Under the pieces are notes generated by a model, which worked only from the letters and a program-made list of their open reading frames with translations, searched no databases and was not told the DNA's origin. A program made the position numbers and the translations under genes. Positions 1-7,350 of a stretch of 64,000 nucleotides of DNA are shown here, piece by piece (the first letter of the stretch is position 1; each line of letters starts with the position of its first letter). The stretch covers positions 558,001-622,000 of the forward strand of contig NZ_VEWK01000001.1 of the NCBI RefSeq assembly GCF_006376675.1, read 5' to 3'. The stretch comes from Brucella pecoris. GTDB lineage: Bacteria > Pseudomonadota > Alphaproteobacteria > Rhizobiales > Rhizobiaceae.

Positions 1-171
1 GACTGCGCAATCCCGAAATTCGAGGTTGGCTATGTTCCGGGCGACCCGTTTTATGCAAAGGATCCCGAGATCAATCATGCACGGGTCAGCTTTTCCTCGG
101 TGCCGCTGGGGAACATCGAACCGGGTATCGCGCGTCTGGGGGAAGCACTGCGGAATTATGCCGCCGGATAG
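1..171 (+). CDS. PLP-dependent aminotransferase, C-terminal fragment
   Basis: The open frame enters from the left edge and ends with TAG at 169-171, giving the last 56 residues of a protein. The pattern with a VRSF-like strand (ARVSFSSVP) followed by IEPGIARLGEAL resembles the small-domain end of class I/II fold-type I aminotransferases of the 2-aminoadipate/MocR type, where R of the R-x-S-F strand binds the substrate carboxylate. Only the C-terminus is visible, so it cannot be said whether the protein also carries a GntR DNA-binding domain. Confidence 0.6.
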   Translation, partial: DCAIPKFEVGYVPGDPFYAKDPEINHARVSFSSVPLGNIEPGIARLGEALRNYAAG

Positions 172-248
172 CATAGCATTGCCAGTATATCGAAGGTCAG
201 ATAGGAGAAGTGACGAGTTGGGGGAAGGTTTTTGTTTCCCGATTCTAA

Positions 249-389
249 GAGCCAGTTCCAAAAGTCGCCCTGTGTGGCTACAAATGGCAATTTTCTGCGT
301 TCCGGTGCTCATGTACGTTAAGTACATTGCGCTCCGGTACTCGAAAATCACCATTTTCGCACACACATGTCGCTTTTTGATTCAGGCTC
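249..389. repeat. 141-bp imperfect palindromic element
   Basis: Outer arms GAGCC (249-253) and GGCTC (385-389) are complementary, and the arms remain roughly complementary to a centre at 319, where TGTAC-GTTAA-GTACA (312-326) is nearly perfect. Long matching blocks include the AAATGG..ATTTTC type segments on both sides. No protein gene fits the segment. Such a large hairpin-forming intergenic element is what REP/MITE-like palindromic units look like; I cannot confirm copy number from this window, where I see only this copy. Confidence 0.6.
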
Positions 390-423
390 TAAGTCGTAAT
401 CCACGGATTTGCTGAGGGGCTTC

Positions 424-1314
424 ATGCCTATTTATGAGCTGGCGGCACTGGGGGCTGCTATCTGCTGGGCGCTCACGGGCCTCATCTCGGCTGGACCTGC
501 TGGCCATTTGGGCGCACTGACCTTCAATCAGGTGCGCCAGATCTTCGTAAGCTGCCTGCTTATTGTCTATGTGATCGCAACCGGAACGTGGCAACAGATC
601 CATTCCGGCAATGCTTTTCCGCTCATCCTGTCTGGCTTTATCGGCATCTTCCTGGGGGACACGATCCTCTTCGTGACTTTGAACCGGCTAGGGCCACGCC
701 GATCCGGAATTCTTTTTGCAATGAATGCTCCCATTGCTGCCGTTCTCGGGTGGGTCGTGCTCGGTGAAAAACTTACGACTTCGGTTGTAGCCGGCATTAC
801 CCTCACCATTCTGGGTGTTTGCCTGGCGATATTCTTCAACAACCGTCGAACCCAGCTTCATCCCTGGGAGACGGTAAAAGGCTCCCTGATTGTCGGCTTA
901 TTGTTCGGTTTGCTTGCCGCACTTGGGCAAGCAGTCGGATCAATCATCGTGCGGCCGGTAATGGCAACCGGTATCGATCCGTTTCTGGCCTCGCTGCTGC
1001 GTGTCGGAACGGCGGCCTGCTGCCTCAGCTTCGTCTCGATGTTTCCCGTCGCAGCCTTTCGTCCACGCAACCCGCTGACGTGGCGGGTGACCTGCCTGAC
1101 AGCGCTCTCAGGCTTTCTGTCGCTTGCCATGGGAATGACGCTGCTGCTCTTTGCCTTGTCAGGTGGGGAGACAGGCGTGGTCTCAACGATATCCGCGACA
1201 ACGCCAGTCATCATCCTTCCGCTATTGTGGTTGCGAACCGGGCAACGTCCTGCAGCCGGAGCATGGTTAGGGGCCTTGTTCGTGGTCGCTGGCCTGGCGT
1301 TCATCATGTACTGA
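424..1314 (+). CDS. EamA/DMT-family transporter
   Basis: A 296-residue hydrophobic protein with ten predicted membrane segments arranged as two EamA repeats (approximately residues 3-140 and 155-295), the standard length for the drug/metabolite transporter superfamily. It would be an inner-membrane exporter or importer of a small metabolite; the substrate cannot be read from sequence. ATG 424 is preferred over an upstream TTG at 409 because GAGGGG at about 414-419 lies at ribosome-binding distance. It stands alone; the next gene is more than 200 bp downstream, after a repeat element. Confidence 0.85.
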   Translation: MPIYELAALGAAICWALTGLISAGPAGHLGALTFNQVRQIFVSCLLIVYVIATGTWQQIHSGNAFPLILSGFIGIFLGDTILFVTLNRLGPRRSGILFAMNAPIAAVLGWVVLGEKLTTSVVAGITLTILGVCLAIFFNNRRTQLHPWETVKGSLIVGLLFGLLAALGQAVGSIIVRPVMATGIDPFLASLLRVGTAACCLSFVSMFPVAAFRPRNPLTWRVTCLTALSGFLSLAMGMTLLLFALSGGETGVVSTISATTPVIILPLLWLRTGQRPAAGAWLGALFVVAGLAFIMY

Positions 1315-1332
1315 TAGTTCAGTCAGATACCG

Positions 1333-1438
1333 CTAGAGCGCATCCCGAAAAGTGTGAAACGGTTTTCGAAACAAGATGCGTGTTAAAACAAACAGTTAGA
1401 GCGCCGATCTGATTCAATCAGATCGAAATGCGCTCTAG
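1333..1438. repeat. Palindromic repeat, copy 1 (Bru-RS-like)
   Basis: About 106 bp bounded by CTAGAGCG and CGCTCTAG. Its right 43 bp (1396-1438) match the right 43 bp of the element at 4567-4671 almost exactly, including GATCTGATT/AATCAGATC arms, and the same core recurs at 9691-9723. The size and palindromic ends resemble the Bru-RS elements described in Brucella; identity with them is inferred, not checked. Confidence 0.7.
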
Positions 1439-1553
1439 CTTCTGTCACTTTGACTTGCGAACGAGCATCGCGGTTTAAAAAATACGCTCACAGACGGATT
1501 AAAAACGCGCGACCGGTGTTGATGCTGGGACACGGCAAACATGGGAGGTCGTC

Positions 1554-2117
1554 ATGTTCCGCCCCTTCGCTCTCGCAATGGTCATAGCCGCGATGCCCGT
1601 CTCATCGCATGCCGATACGTTCGGTGTTGCCAGTGGGCATTATACCATTCAGCAGTCGTCACAAATCGCCTTTACCGTGAGCCAGGTCGGGGGTGGTGGT
1701 CTGGGCGGCTCGTTTGGCGAGTTTACCGGCAATCTGGAGCTTGATGCGCAAAATCTCTCCAGGTCTTCCGTATCGCTTCGGCTCCGGCCCGCAAGCGTCG
1801 ATGCGAGGCAACCCCGTATCACGGACTTTCTGAAGTCTTCCGCAGTGTTCGACGTTCGAAACTATCCGGTACTGACTTTTGAATCGACCCGGATTACGCA
1901 GACCGGTCCGCGCACGGCACGTATCGACGGGGTGCTGACGGCACGGGGTAAAACCCATGGCGAGACATTCTTTGCGGCCCTTGTCGGCAACGACGCGAAA
2001 ACTGTTACGTTTCATGTGACCGGTGATGTGCTCCGTTCCCCATACGGAATGGATGTCGGCACACCGATCTATTCCAACGTGGTCAAATTCGAGATGAACC
2101 TGCGCGGAGCAAAATAA
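1554..2117 (+). CDS. yceI: YceI-family periplasmic protein
   Basis: 187 residues with a cleavable signal peptide (about residues 1-20, ending SSHA) followed by a YceI lipocalin-like beta-barrel. Typical features include the start GHYTIQQSSQIAFTV, the glycine-rich loop and the strand with FFDVRNYP-like VFDVRNYPVLTFES. YceI proteins bind isoprenoid lipids or quinones in the periplasm. GGGAGG at 1543-1548 supports ATG 1554. It heads a cluster with a secreted-repeat protein, a sigma/anti-sigma pair and cytochrome b561. In E. coli, yceI and a b561 gene (yceJ) are likewise neighbours, so a shared periplasmic redox or lipid role is a reasonable inference. Confidence 0.9.
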   Translation: MFRPFALAMVIAAMPVSSHADTFGVASGHYTIQQSSQIAFTVSQVGGGGLGGSFGEFTGNLELDAQNLSRSSVSLRLRPASVDARQPRITDFLKSSAVFDVRNYPVLTFESTRITQTGPRTARIDGVLTARGKTHGETFFAALVGNDAKTVTFHVTGDVLRSPYGMDVGTPIYSNVVKFEMNLRGAK

Positions 2118-2198
2118 TATCGCCGGTTGCGGATTAATTTCACGGGCGCGGTGTTGTCGTGAATGGAAGCAAGGACAACACCGCAAAGGAGGATTATT

Positions 2199-2594
2199 AT
2201 GTGCAGACCGACAACATTTTTCATGGCCGTCACTCTTATAACTGGCCTGCCGTTCGTTGCGCATGCTGAAGATTACGCATCGGGTACCATAAAAACGATG
2301 AAAACGGCGAAAGGGGAGGTTCTCACGAACGCCAAAGGGATGACGCTTTACGTCTTCGACAAGGACACCAAAGGGACATCCAACTGTTACGATGACTGTG
2401 CGAAGAAATGGCCGCCGCTGAAGGCCGACGGAATGGCGACCGCCGGTGATGAGTTCAGTCTTGTTGCCCGTAAGGACGGTACGAAGCAATGGGCCTATGA
2501 AGAGAAGCCTCTCTATCTTTGGCAAGGCGATAAAAAGCCGGGTGACGTTTCCGGCGATGGCGTCGGCGGCGTCTGGCATGTCGCGAAGGATTGA
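2199..2594 (+). CDS. Secreted COG4315-type repeat protein
   Basis: A 131-residue exported protein. A signal peptide spans about residues 1-23 (ends AHA, before EDYAS), followed by two copies of the short repeat of unknown function (COG4315/PF03640): first GMTLYVFDKDTKGTSNCYDDCAKKWPPL, with two cysteines, then the PLYLWQGDKKPGDVSGDGVGGVWH half. AAAGGAGG at 2185-2192 is a strong ribosome-binding site and fixes ATG 2199. No enzymatic function is known for the family. Its place beside yceI and an ECF sigma factor suggests that it belongs to an envelope stress regulon. Confidence 0.85.
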   Translation: MCRPTTFFMAVTLITGLPFVAHAEDYASGTIKTMKTAKGEVLTNAKGMTLYVFDKDTKGTSNCYDDCAKKWPPLKADGMATAGDEFSLVARKDGTKQWAYEEKPLYLWQGDKKPGDVSGDGVGGVWHVAKD

Positions 2595-2613
2595 GAAAGC
2601 CGGGTAACAAGGC

Positions 2614-3120
2614 ATGTCGCGCTTCCTGGAGGAAATGGAAGAATGTGTTCCAGCGCTCCGGCGTTACGCCCGGGCGCTGACACATGACGCCGATCGGGCA
2701 GACGATCTCGTTCAGGATTGTCTGGAGCGCGCTATCCGCAAACGCAGCCTTTGGCAACCGTCCGGCCCCTTGCGTGCATGGCTGTTTCGAATGCTCATCA
2801 ATCTTTGGCGAAACGAATTGCGCCACAGGCGACGCGCGCCCGATAATGCGCCGTTATCGAGCGTCACGATGGAACCGCAGGTTGCCAGCGCATCGCCCTC
2901 CCGGCTTGCTTTTGCCGAAACCGCGCGCGCAATACAGCTATTGTCTGCCGAACAACGAGAAGCGCTTTTGCTTATAGCAATTGAGGGCATGAGTTACACC
3001 GAGGCCGCCACGGTACTGGATATTCCGCTTGGCACACTGATGTCGCGGTTGGGGCGGGCGCGGGCCACATTACGCAAGCTTACAGAGGAGACAGGTGCGC
3101 AATTGAGGGCTGTGAAATGA
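2614..3120 (+). CDS. ECF-type RNA polymerase sigma factor
   Basis: 168 residues with the two-domain layout of group 4 sigma factors. Sigma2 lies at about residues 10-75 (ADDLVQDCLERA, then LWQPSGPLRAWLFRMLINLWRNELR), followed by a short linker and sigma4 at about 110-160 (LSAEQREALLLIAIEGMSYTEAATVLDIPLGTLMSRLGRAR). It directs polymerase to stress promoters. The next gene overlaps by 4 bp and encodes its probable anti-sigma factor. I could not identify a convincing ECF -35/-10 pair upstream of yceI or of this gene. Confidence 0.92.
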   Translation: MSRFLEEMEECVPALRRYARALTHDADRADDLVQDCLERAIRKRSLWQPSGPLRAWLFRMLINLWRNELRHRRRAPDNAPLSSVTMEPQVASASPSRLAFAETARAIQLLSAEQREALLLIAIEGMSYTEAATVLDIPLGTLMSRLGRARATLRKLTEETGAQLRAVK

Positions 3121-3884
3121 AGAGTAACCTGATCAGCGACACCGAATTGCAGGCCTATGCTGATGGCTTTTTGAGCGACGAACGCCGTCAGGCAGTGGAG
3201 GCCGAGCTTTTATGCGATCCATCTTTGAAGTCGGAAGTTGCTATCTGGCAAAGACAGAACGAGACGTTGCGGGCATTATATGCTCCTGTCCTGGACGAAC
3301 CGCTCCCCACACGGCTTTTCCCCGACAATATCAACAAGCAGGTTCTCGTAGCGAGACAGCAATGGTGGCGCATGGCCGCCGTTGTAGTGTTTCTGGTGGC
3401 GCTGGGAGGGCTCGGTGGTTGGTTCGGGCGCGATTTTTCCGGTCCCGCGCCGACGTCTGCATGGCCACTGGTAAGTGAGGCTATGGCGGCTCATACCCTT
3501 TACACCAGCGAAATCGTGCATCCTGTGGAAGTGAAAGCCGAGCAGGAGCAACATCTTTCTGCGTGGCTCTCCAAGCGGCTTGATCGCGCCCTTACCATTC
3601 CCGATTTGCAGGCGGAAGGGCTTTCCCTGGTTGGTGGGCGGCTGCTGCCTGCCCAGGGCGGACCTGCGGCGCAACTGATGTATGAAGAGCGGGGAGGCAA
3701 GCGTGTCACGCTGTTTATCGTGCCGTCGGACGATATGAAGGAGACGTCCTTGCGTTACCTGTCTCAGGACAATCTGGAGGCGCTCGTATGGACAGACAAT
3801 GCCATCAGTTGTGCGCTTGTCGGCGACATGCCTCGCGCACGGCTCCAGGAAATTGCCTTGAGTGCCTATAAACAGTTCGAATGA
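3117..3884 (+). CDS. Transmembrane anti-sigma factor
   Basis: 255 residues overlapping the sigma gene by the ATGA junction, which implies translational coupling. The N-terminal cytoplasmic part (about 1-80) begins with SDTELQAYADGFLSDERRQAVEAEL, typical of RsiW/COG5662 anti-sigma proteins. One membrane helix lies at about 85-104 (RMAAVVVFLVALGGLGGWFG), and a periplasmic C-terminal domain follows. The H-x3-C-x2-C zinc motif of ZAS anti-sigma factors is absent, so any sensing would not use that zinc site. It is expected to hold the preceding sigma factor at the membrane. Confidence 0.85.
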   Translation: MKSNLISDTELQAYADGFLSDERRQAVEAELLCDPSLKSEVAIWQRQNETLRALYAPVLDEPLPTRLFPDNINKQVLVARQQWWRMAAVVVFLVALGGLGGWFGRDFSGPAPTSAWPLVSEAMAAHTLYTSEIVHPVEVKAEQEQHLSAWLSKRLDRALTIPDLQAEGLSLVGGRLLPAQGGPAAQLMYEERGGKRVTLFIVPSDDMKETSLRYLSQDNLEALVWTDNAISCALVGDMPRARLQEIALSAYKQFE

Positions 3885-3915
3885 AACAGGTTTGAAGCCT
3901 TTCGGAAAGATTGTG

Positions 3916-4524
3916 ATGTGGCGCAATACTGAAACCACATACGGATTTGTGGCGCAGCTTCTACATTGGCTGATCGCCGGCCTGTTTATTCTTCAGATCG
4001 GTCTCGGCTTTCTCACACAGGCAACGGGTTCCGACCCGGTGCTTCAGTTCACGCTCTATCAGTGGCACAAATCACTCGGTTTCACGATTTTCGGATTGGC
4101 GCTTATCCGGGTGTTCTGGTTTGCAGCGAGCATTCATCCCTTGCCTTACAAGGATACAAACCGGCTGGAAGTACTGCTGGCAGGAGGCGCTCACCGAATG
4201 CTTTTGGCAATGACCATCCTGATCCCGCTCACCGGATGGGCAGTTGTGTCTTCCTCGCCTCTCGATATCCCGAGCTATGTCTTTGACTTGTTCGTCATGC
4301 CGAATTTGCCATTGACCGTTTCAGACGCTGACGAAGCGTTCTGGTCGTGGCTGCACGCCGCGCTCGTTTATGGCATGATCGCTATTGTCACGCTGCATGT
4401 TATCGCAGCGCTTCATCACCATCTTATCCGGCAAGATGGAACTCTACGAAGAATGGTCAGTTTTCCTTTGCGCTCATTTAAAAATAGCGCGAGTTCTCAA
4501 TCACATCGGAACAAGTCCTCATAA
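3916..4524 (+). CDS. Cytochrome b561
   Basis: 202 residues, four predicted transmembrane helices and conserved histidines in the expected places: LLHW near residue 17, LYQWHKSLGF, and the last-helix pair around HVIAALHHH. This matches the prokaryotic b561 family, which passes electrons between the quinone pool and periplasmic partners. ATG 3916 follows CGGAAAGA at 3902-3909; a GTG at 3913 is the alternative. An upstream ATG at 3862 would lie inside the anti-sigma gene without a good ribosome-binding site. The gene closes the yceI-sigma cluster. Confidence 0.88.
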   Translation: MWRNTETTYGFVAQLLHWLIAGLFILQIGLGFLTQATGSDPVLQFTLYQWHKSLGFTIFGLALIRVFWFAASIHPLPYKDTNRLEVLLAGGAHRMLLAMTILIPLTGWAVVSSSPLDIPSYVFDLFVMPNLPLTVSDADEAFWSWLHAALVYGMIAIVTLHVIAALHHHLIRQDGTLRRMVSFPLRSFKNSASSQSHRNKSS

Positions 4525-4566
4525 AAAGATCGAGAATGATCACCCCTCAGTGCATAGCCTGACGAT

Positions 4567-4671
4567 TAGAGCATAATCCGACCGGAGTGAAACGAGGATC
4601 GACAAGATTATGCTTTGGAAAGAAAAGCTTAGAGCGCCGATCTGATCCAATCAGATCGAAACACGCTCTAG
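4567..4671. repeat. Palindromic repeat, copy 2 (Bru-RS-like)
   Basis: 105 bp starting TAGAGCAT and ending CGCTCTAG. It shares the 43-bp right core with copy 1, while the left half is more diverged. It lies between the convergent cytochrome b561 and cupin genes and can fold around GATCTGATC/AATCAGATC, so it may also act as a bidirectional terminator. Confidence 0.7.
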
Positions 4672-4730
4672 TGGCGACTCACCGCATAATAAGTCGGGCG
4701 GCCAGGTTTCATCCGGGCAGGCAGATGTCT

Positions 4731-5216
4731 TTATTTGGGATGAGGATGTATTGGATCCACCCAATAGACCTCCTCAGGGTCTTCTATCGGATCGACGTCC
4801 GTGATGTTCACGACAACCGCTTCGTTGTCGGATCGAACCAAAACGCATTCCAGCACATTGTCTGGATCGGCATTTATCTCCTGATGGGGAACATAGGGCG
4901 GTACAAAGATAAAATCGCCCGGTCCCGCTTCGGCCACATACTCCAGATGATCTCCCCATCGCATCCGTGCCTTGCCACGAAGAACAAAAATGACGCTTTC
5001 AAGCGCGCCATGGTGATGGACGCCAGTCTTTGCATTGGGCTCGATTGCGACCGTTCCGGCCCAGATTTTCTGTGCTCCGACGCGCGCGTGATTGATCGCC
5101 GCCTGACGAAACATACCAGGCGTTTGCGCGGTATTCGGATCAAGCTGGTCGCCTTTGATCACCCGTACGCCATCGTGCTTCCATCGATCCGAATGTTCAT
5201 GTTGATCTTCACTCAT
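4731..5216 (-). CDS. Cupin-domain protein
   Basis: 161 residues with a single conserved cupin barrel at about residues 50-130. Motif 1 is TGVHHHGALESVIFVLRGKARM, with three histidines and a glutamate able to bind metal. Motif 2 is PGDFIFVPPYVPHQEIN. The protein has no signal peptide and no second domain. Cupins of this short type include metal-dependent isomerases, dioxygenases and ligand-binding proteins, so a specific reaction cannot be assigned. A good ribosome-binding site (AGGAG on the minus strand, about 5221-5225) precedes the ATG. Confidence 0.85.
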   Translation of the reverse strand: MSEDQHEHSDRWKHDGVRVIKGDQLDPNTAQTPGMFRQAAINHARVGAQKIWAGTVAIEPNAKTGVHHHGALESVIFVLRGKARMRWGDHLEYVAEAGPGDFIFVPPYVPHQEINADPDNVLECVLVRSDNEAVVVNITDVDPIEDPEEVYWVDPIHPHPK

Positions 5217-5236
5217 GGTTTACTCCTTGGCGCGGA

Positions 5237-5347
5237 TCAGAAATGGCTCAGATGCTGAGCAGCATGCTCGATCAGTCTCAGTTTTCCGTCAAGAGTGTGT
5301 TTCCATGGATACTGATGGCCGTTTTCGTAGAGAACGTCAGCACCTGG
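5237..5347 (-). pseudogene. Possible gene remnant upstream of the cupin gene
   Basis: The minus strand reads 36 codons without a start codon between two TGA stops. The peptide (GADVLYENGHQYPWKHTL, then DGKLRLIEHAAQHLSHF) looks protein-like in composition rather than random, but is too short to name. It may be the degraded 3' end of a gene formerly upstream of the cupin, or chance. Confidence 0.2.
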
Positions 5348-5463
5348 TCACGATCTTTTGAGATCGTTGTTCAGAGTATTATTTTTCACATAACATAGAC
5401 GTTGATCGGAGTATGAGCTAAAGCAAGAATAATATTTGCTTTCTATTGCTTTTGGGGGAACCA

Positions 5464-6684
5464 GTGAACGTAATAGCATCAAGTCCCGCCAGAACGCGTT
5501 CCAAGTCTTACATAGCTGTGCTGCTCGTTCTGGGTTTTTCGCATCTTTTGAACGACTTGATGCAATCCCTGATTTCTGCATCTTATCCGATCCTCAAAGA
5601 TGCCTATGCGCTCGACTTCGTGCAGATCGGGATTATCACCCTTACTTTCCAGATTGCAGGGTCTTTGCTTCAGCCGGTCATCGGGATGATTACCGACAAA
5701 CGGCCCGCACCTTATTCGCCGGTGGTCGGCATGATGTTCACGCTTTCCGGGCTGGTGAGTCTGGCTTTCGCCCATAGTTATGCGGTGATACTTGTCTCTG
5801 TGGCGCTCATCGGTATTGGATCTTCGATTTTCCATCCCGAAGCCACGCGGATGGCTCGATATGCGGCGGGAGGGCGCCAGGGGCTTGCACAGGGTATTTT
5901 CCAGGTTGGCGGGCAGGCAGGCGGTTCGCTTGGACCTGTCTTTGCGGCACTGATACTTGTGCCGTGGGGGCAGCAAAGTCTTGCCTGGTTCGCCGTATTG
6001 GCGTTGCTCGCGATGTCGCTCCTGGTCTGGATCGGCAGTAAACAGAAAGAAATTCGAGCGGCATTCGCTGCCGTGCGGGCAGGGGGTAGCGCAGGTGGAG
6101 AACCCATCCGCCATGCGCCCGCCACTATCGCTATCGGTCTGGTCGTATTGACCCTTTTGATGTTTACAAAGAACGCATATGGCGAAAGCTTTCGCTCATT
6201 CTACACGTTTTATCTGATGGACAAATTTGGCCTGTCCATTCCCTCTGCGCAGATGATGCTCTTTATCTTTCTTATGTCCTCTGCGGCAGGGGCATTGATC
6301 GGTGGTATCGTGGGAGACCGGATAGGCCGCTACAAGATTATCTGGATTTCTGTGCTGGGGCCTCTGCCGCTGACATTGATGCTTCCCTATGTCGATTTAT
6401 TCTGGACGGGAGTTCTCACCGTTTTCATCAATCTGATTATGGCGAGCGCTTTCGCATCGATCCTCATCTATGCGATGGAGCTCTTGCCCAATCGTATCGG
6501 GCTTATCGGTGGCCTCTTTTATGGCTTGAATTTCGGGCTTGGAGGCATTGCTGCTGCAATTCTCGGCGTGCTTGCAGATCAATATGGCGTGGAAACCGTT
6601 TACCGGTTGTGCTCGTATCTGCCATTATTTGGACTTCTGGCGTGGTTCTTGCCCAAAATTCATGAGCCCCAATCGGGACACTGA
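5464..6684 (+). CDS. MFS transporter, fosmidomycin-resistance (Fsr) type
   Basis: 406 residues with twelve predicted membrane helices. The early motif GFSHLLNDLMQSLISASYPILKD and the later IGIGSSIFHPEATRMARYAAGGRQGLAQGIFQVGGQAGGSLGP are characteristic of the Fsr branch of the major facilitator superfamily. Fsr proteins export fosmidomycin and related phosphonates in E. coli; the natural substrate is unknown. GTG 5464 is chosen because GGGGGA at 5454-5459 lies 4 bases upstream; a TTG at 5446 lacks such a site. Confidence 0.88.
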   Translation: MNVIASSPARTRSKSYIAVLLVLGFSHLLNDLMQSLISASYPILKDAYALDFVQIGIITLTFQIAGSLLQPVIGMITDKRPAPYSPVVGMMFTLSGLVSLAFAHSYAVILVSVALIGIGSSIFHPEATRMARYAAGGRQGLAQGIFQVGGQAGGSLGPVFAALILVPWGQQSLAWFAVLALLAMSLLVWIGSKQKEIRAAFAAVRAGGSAGGEPIRHAPATIAIGLVVLTLLMFTKNAYGESFRSFYTFYLMDKFGLSIPSAQMMLFIFLMSSAAGALIGGIVGDRIGRYKIIWISVLGPLPLTLMLPYVDLFWTGVLTVFINLIMASAFASILIYAMELLPNRIGLIGGLFYGLNFGLGGIAAAILGVLADQYGVETVYRLCSYLPLFGLLAWFLPKIHEPQSGH

Positions 6685-6696
6685 TAGACTTATCGT

Positions 6697-7341
6697 TCAT
6701 TTGATAGCATGCTTGGGCCGGCGAACGACCCTTACCATTCCGCTGCCCCCGCCTCCGCAGAAAAAACGGTCGCCGCCATCGGATTCAAGCCCCGAAACTC
6801 CGGTTCCGGTCGGCATGTCCAATCGCTCGAGCACGGCACCTGTTTTCTGATCAATGCGGCGAATGTCGCTCCCGTTGCCTTCCCAGGTGCCGTGCCAAAG
6901 TTCGCCGTCGACCCAGGTCACGCCTGTGACGAACCGATCGGATTCGATCGTACGCAGCACTTCTCCGGTCTCGGGATCCACCTGATGGATCTTGCGTCCG
7001 CGATGCTGTCCGACCCAGAGCGATCCCTCTGCCCACGCCAGACCGGAATTTCCGCCGTCTCCGGGCGCGGGTATTACGGCCACAACTTCACCGGTCCTGG
7101 GATCGATCTTGCGGATCATGGCATCGCCGATCTGGAACAGATGCTCGCCGTCGAATGCAGTTCCTGCATCGGCGACGACGTCGAGCGAACGCAGGATCTC
7201 CCCGCTTTCGGGATCAAGAGCATTGAGTCTGCTGCCGGTTGCGAACCAGACTTGATTGCCGTCAAAGCTGACCCCGGCCACGTCATCTGCATCGGGGAAG
7301 GGGCCATATTCACGGATGATTTCGGCAGTTGAGTGTTTCAT
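6697..7341 (-). CDS. Beta-propeller protein (glutamine-cyclotransferase/SMP-30-like fold)
   Basis: 214 residues made of repeated blades, each containing D-P-x-T/S-G-E-V/I followed by a strand (ALDPESGEILRSL, KIDPRTGEVVAVI, QVDPETGEVLRTI, RIDQKTGAVLERL). This is the pattern of NHL/Vgb/glutamine-cyclotransferase-like propellers. No signal peptide is visible, and no enzyme residues can be assigned. Its start lies 9 bp downstream of the stop of the TPR/HTH regulator gene on the same strand, so the two are probably one operon. Confidence 0.75.
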   Translation of the reverse strand: MKHSTAEIIREYGPFPDADDVAGVSFDGNQVWFATGSRLNALDPESGEILRSLDVVADAGTAFDGEHLFQIGDAMIRKIDPRTGEVVAVIPAPGDGGNSGLAWAEGSLWVGQHRGRKIHQVDPETGEVLRTIESDRFVTGVTWVDGELWHGTWEGNGSDIRRIDQKTGAVLERLDMPTGTGVSGLESDGGDRFFCGGGGSGMVRVVRRPKHAIK

Positions 7342-7350
7342 GTCTTCATC

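Noticed and set aside
1659..2615. 318-codon minus-strand open frame across yceI and the secreted-repeat gene
   Set aside because: It spans two well-supported plus-strand genes with signal peptides and ribosome-binding sites; no domain is recognisable in it.
3862..3915. N-terminal extension of cytochrome b561 from ATG 3862
   Set aside because: The extension lies inside the anti-sigma gene and has no good ribosome-binding site; ATG 3916 begins with the conserved b561 start.
4587..5258. 223-codon plus-strand frame
   Set aside because: It covers the repeat element and the antisense of the cupin gene; the cupin has a conserved HHH motif and a good start.
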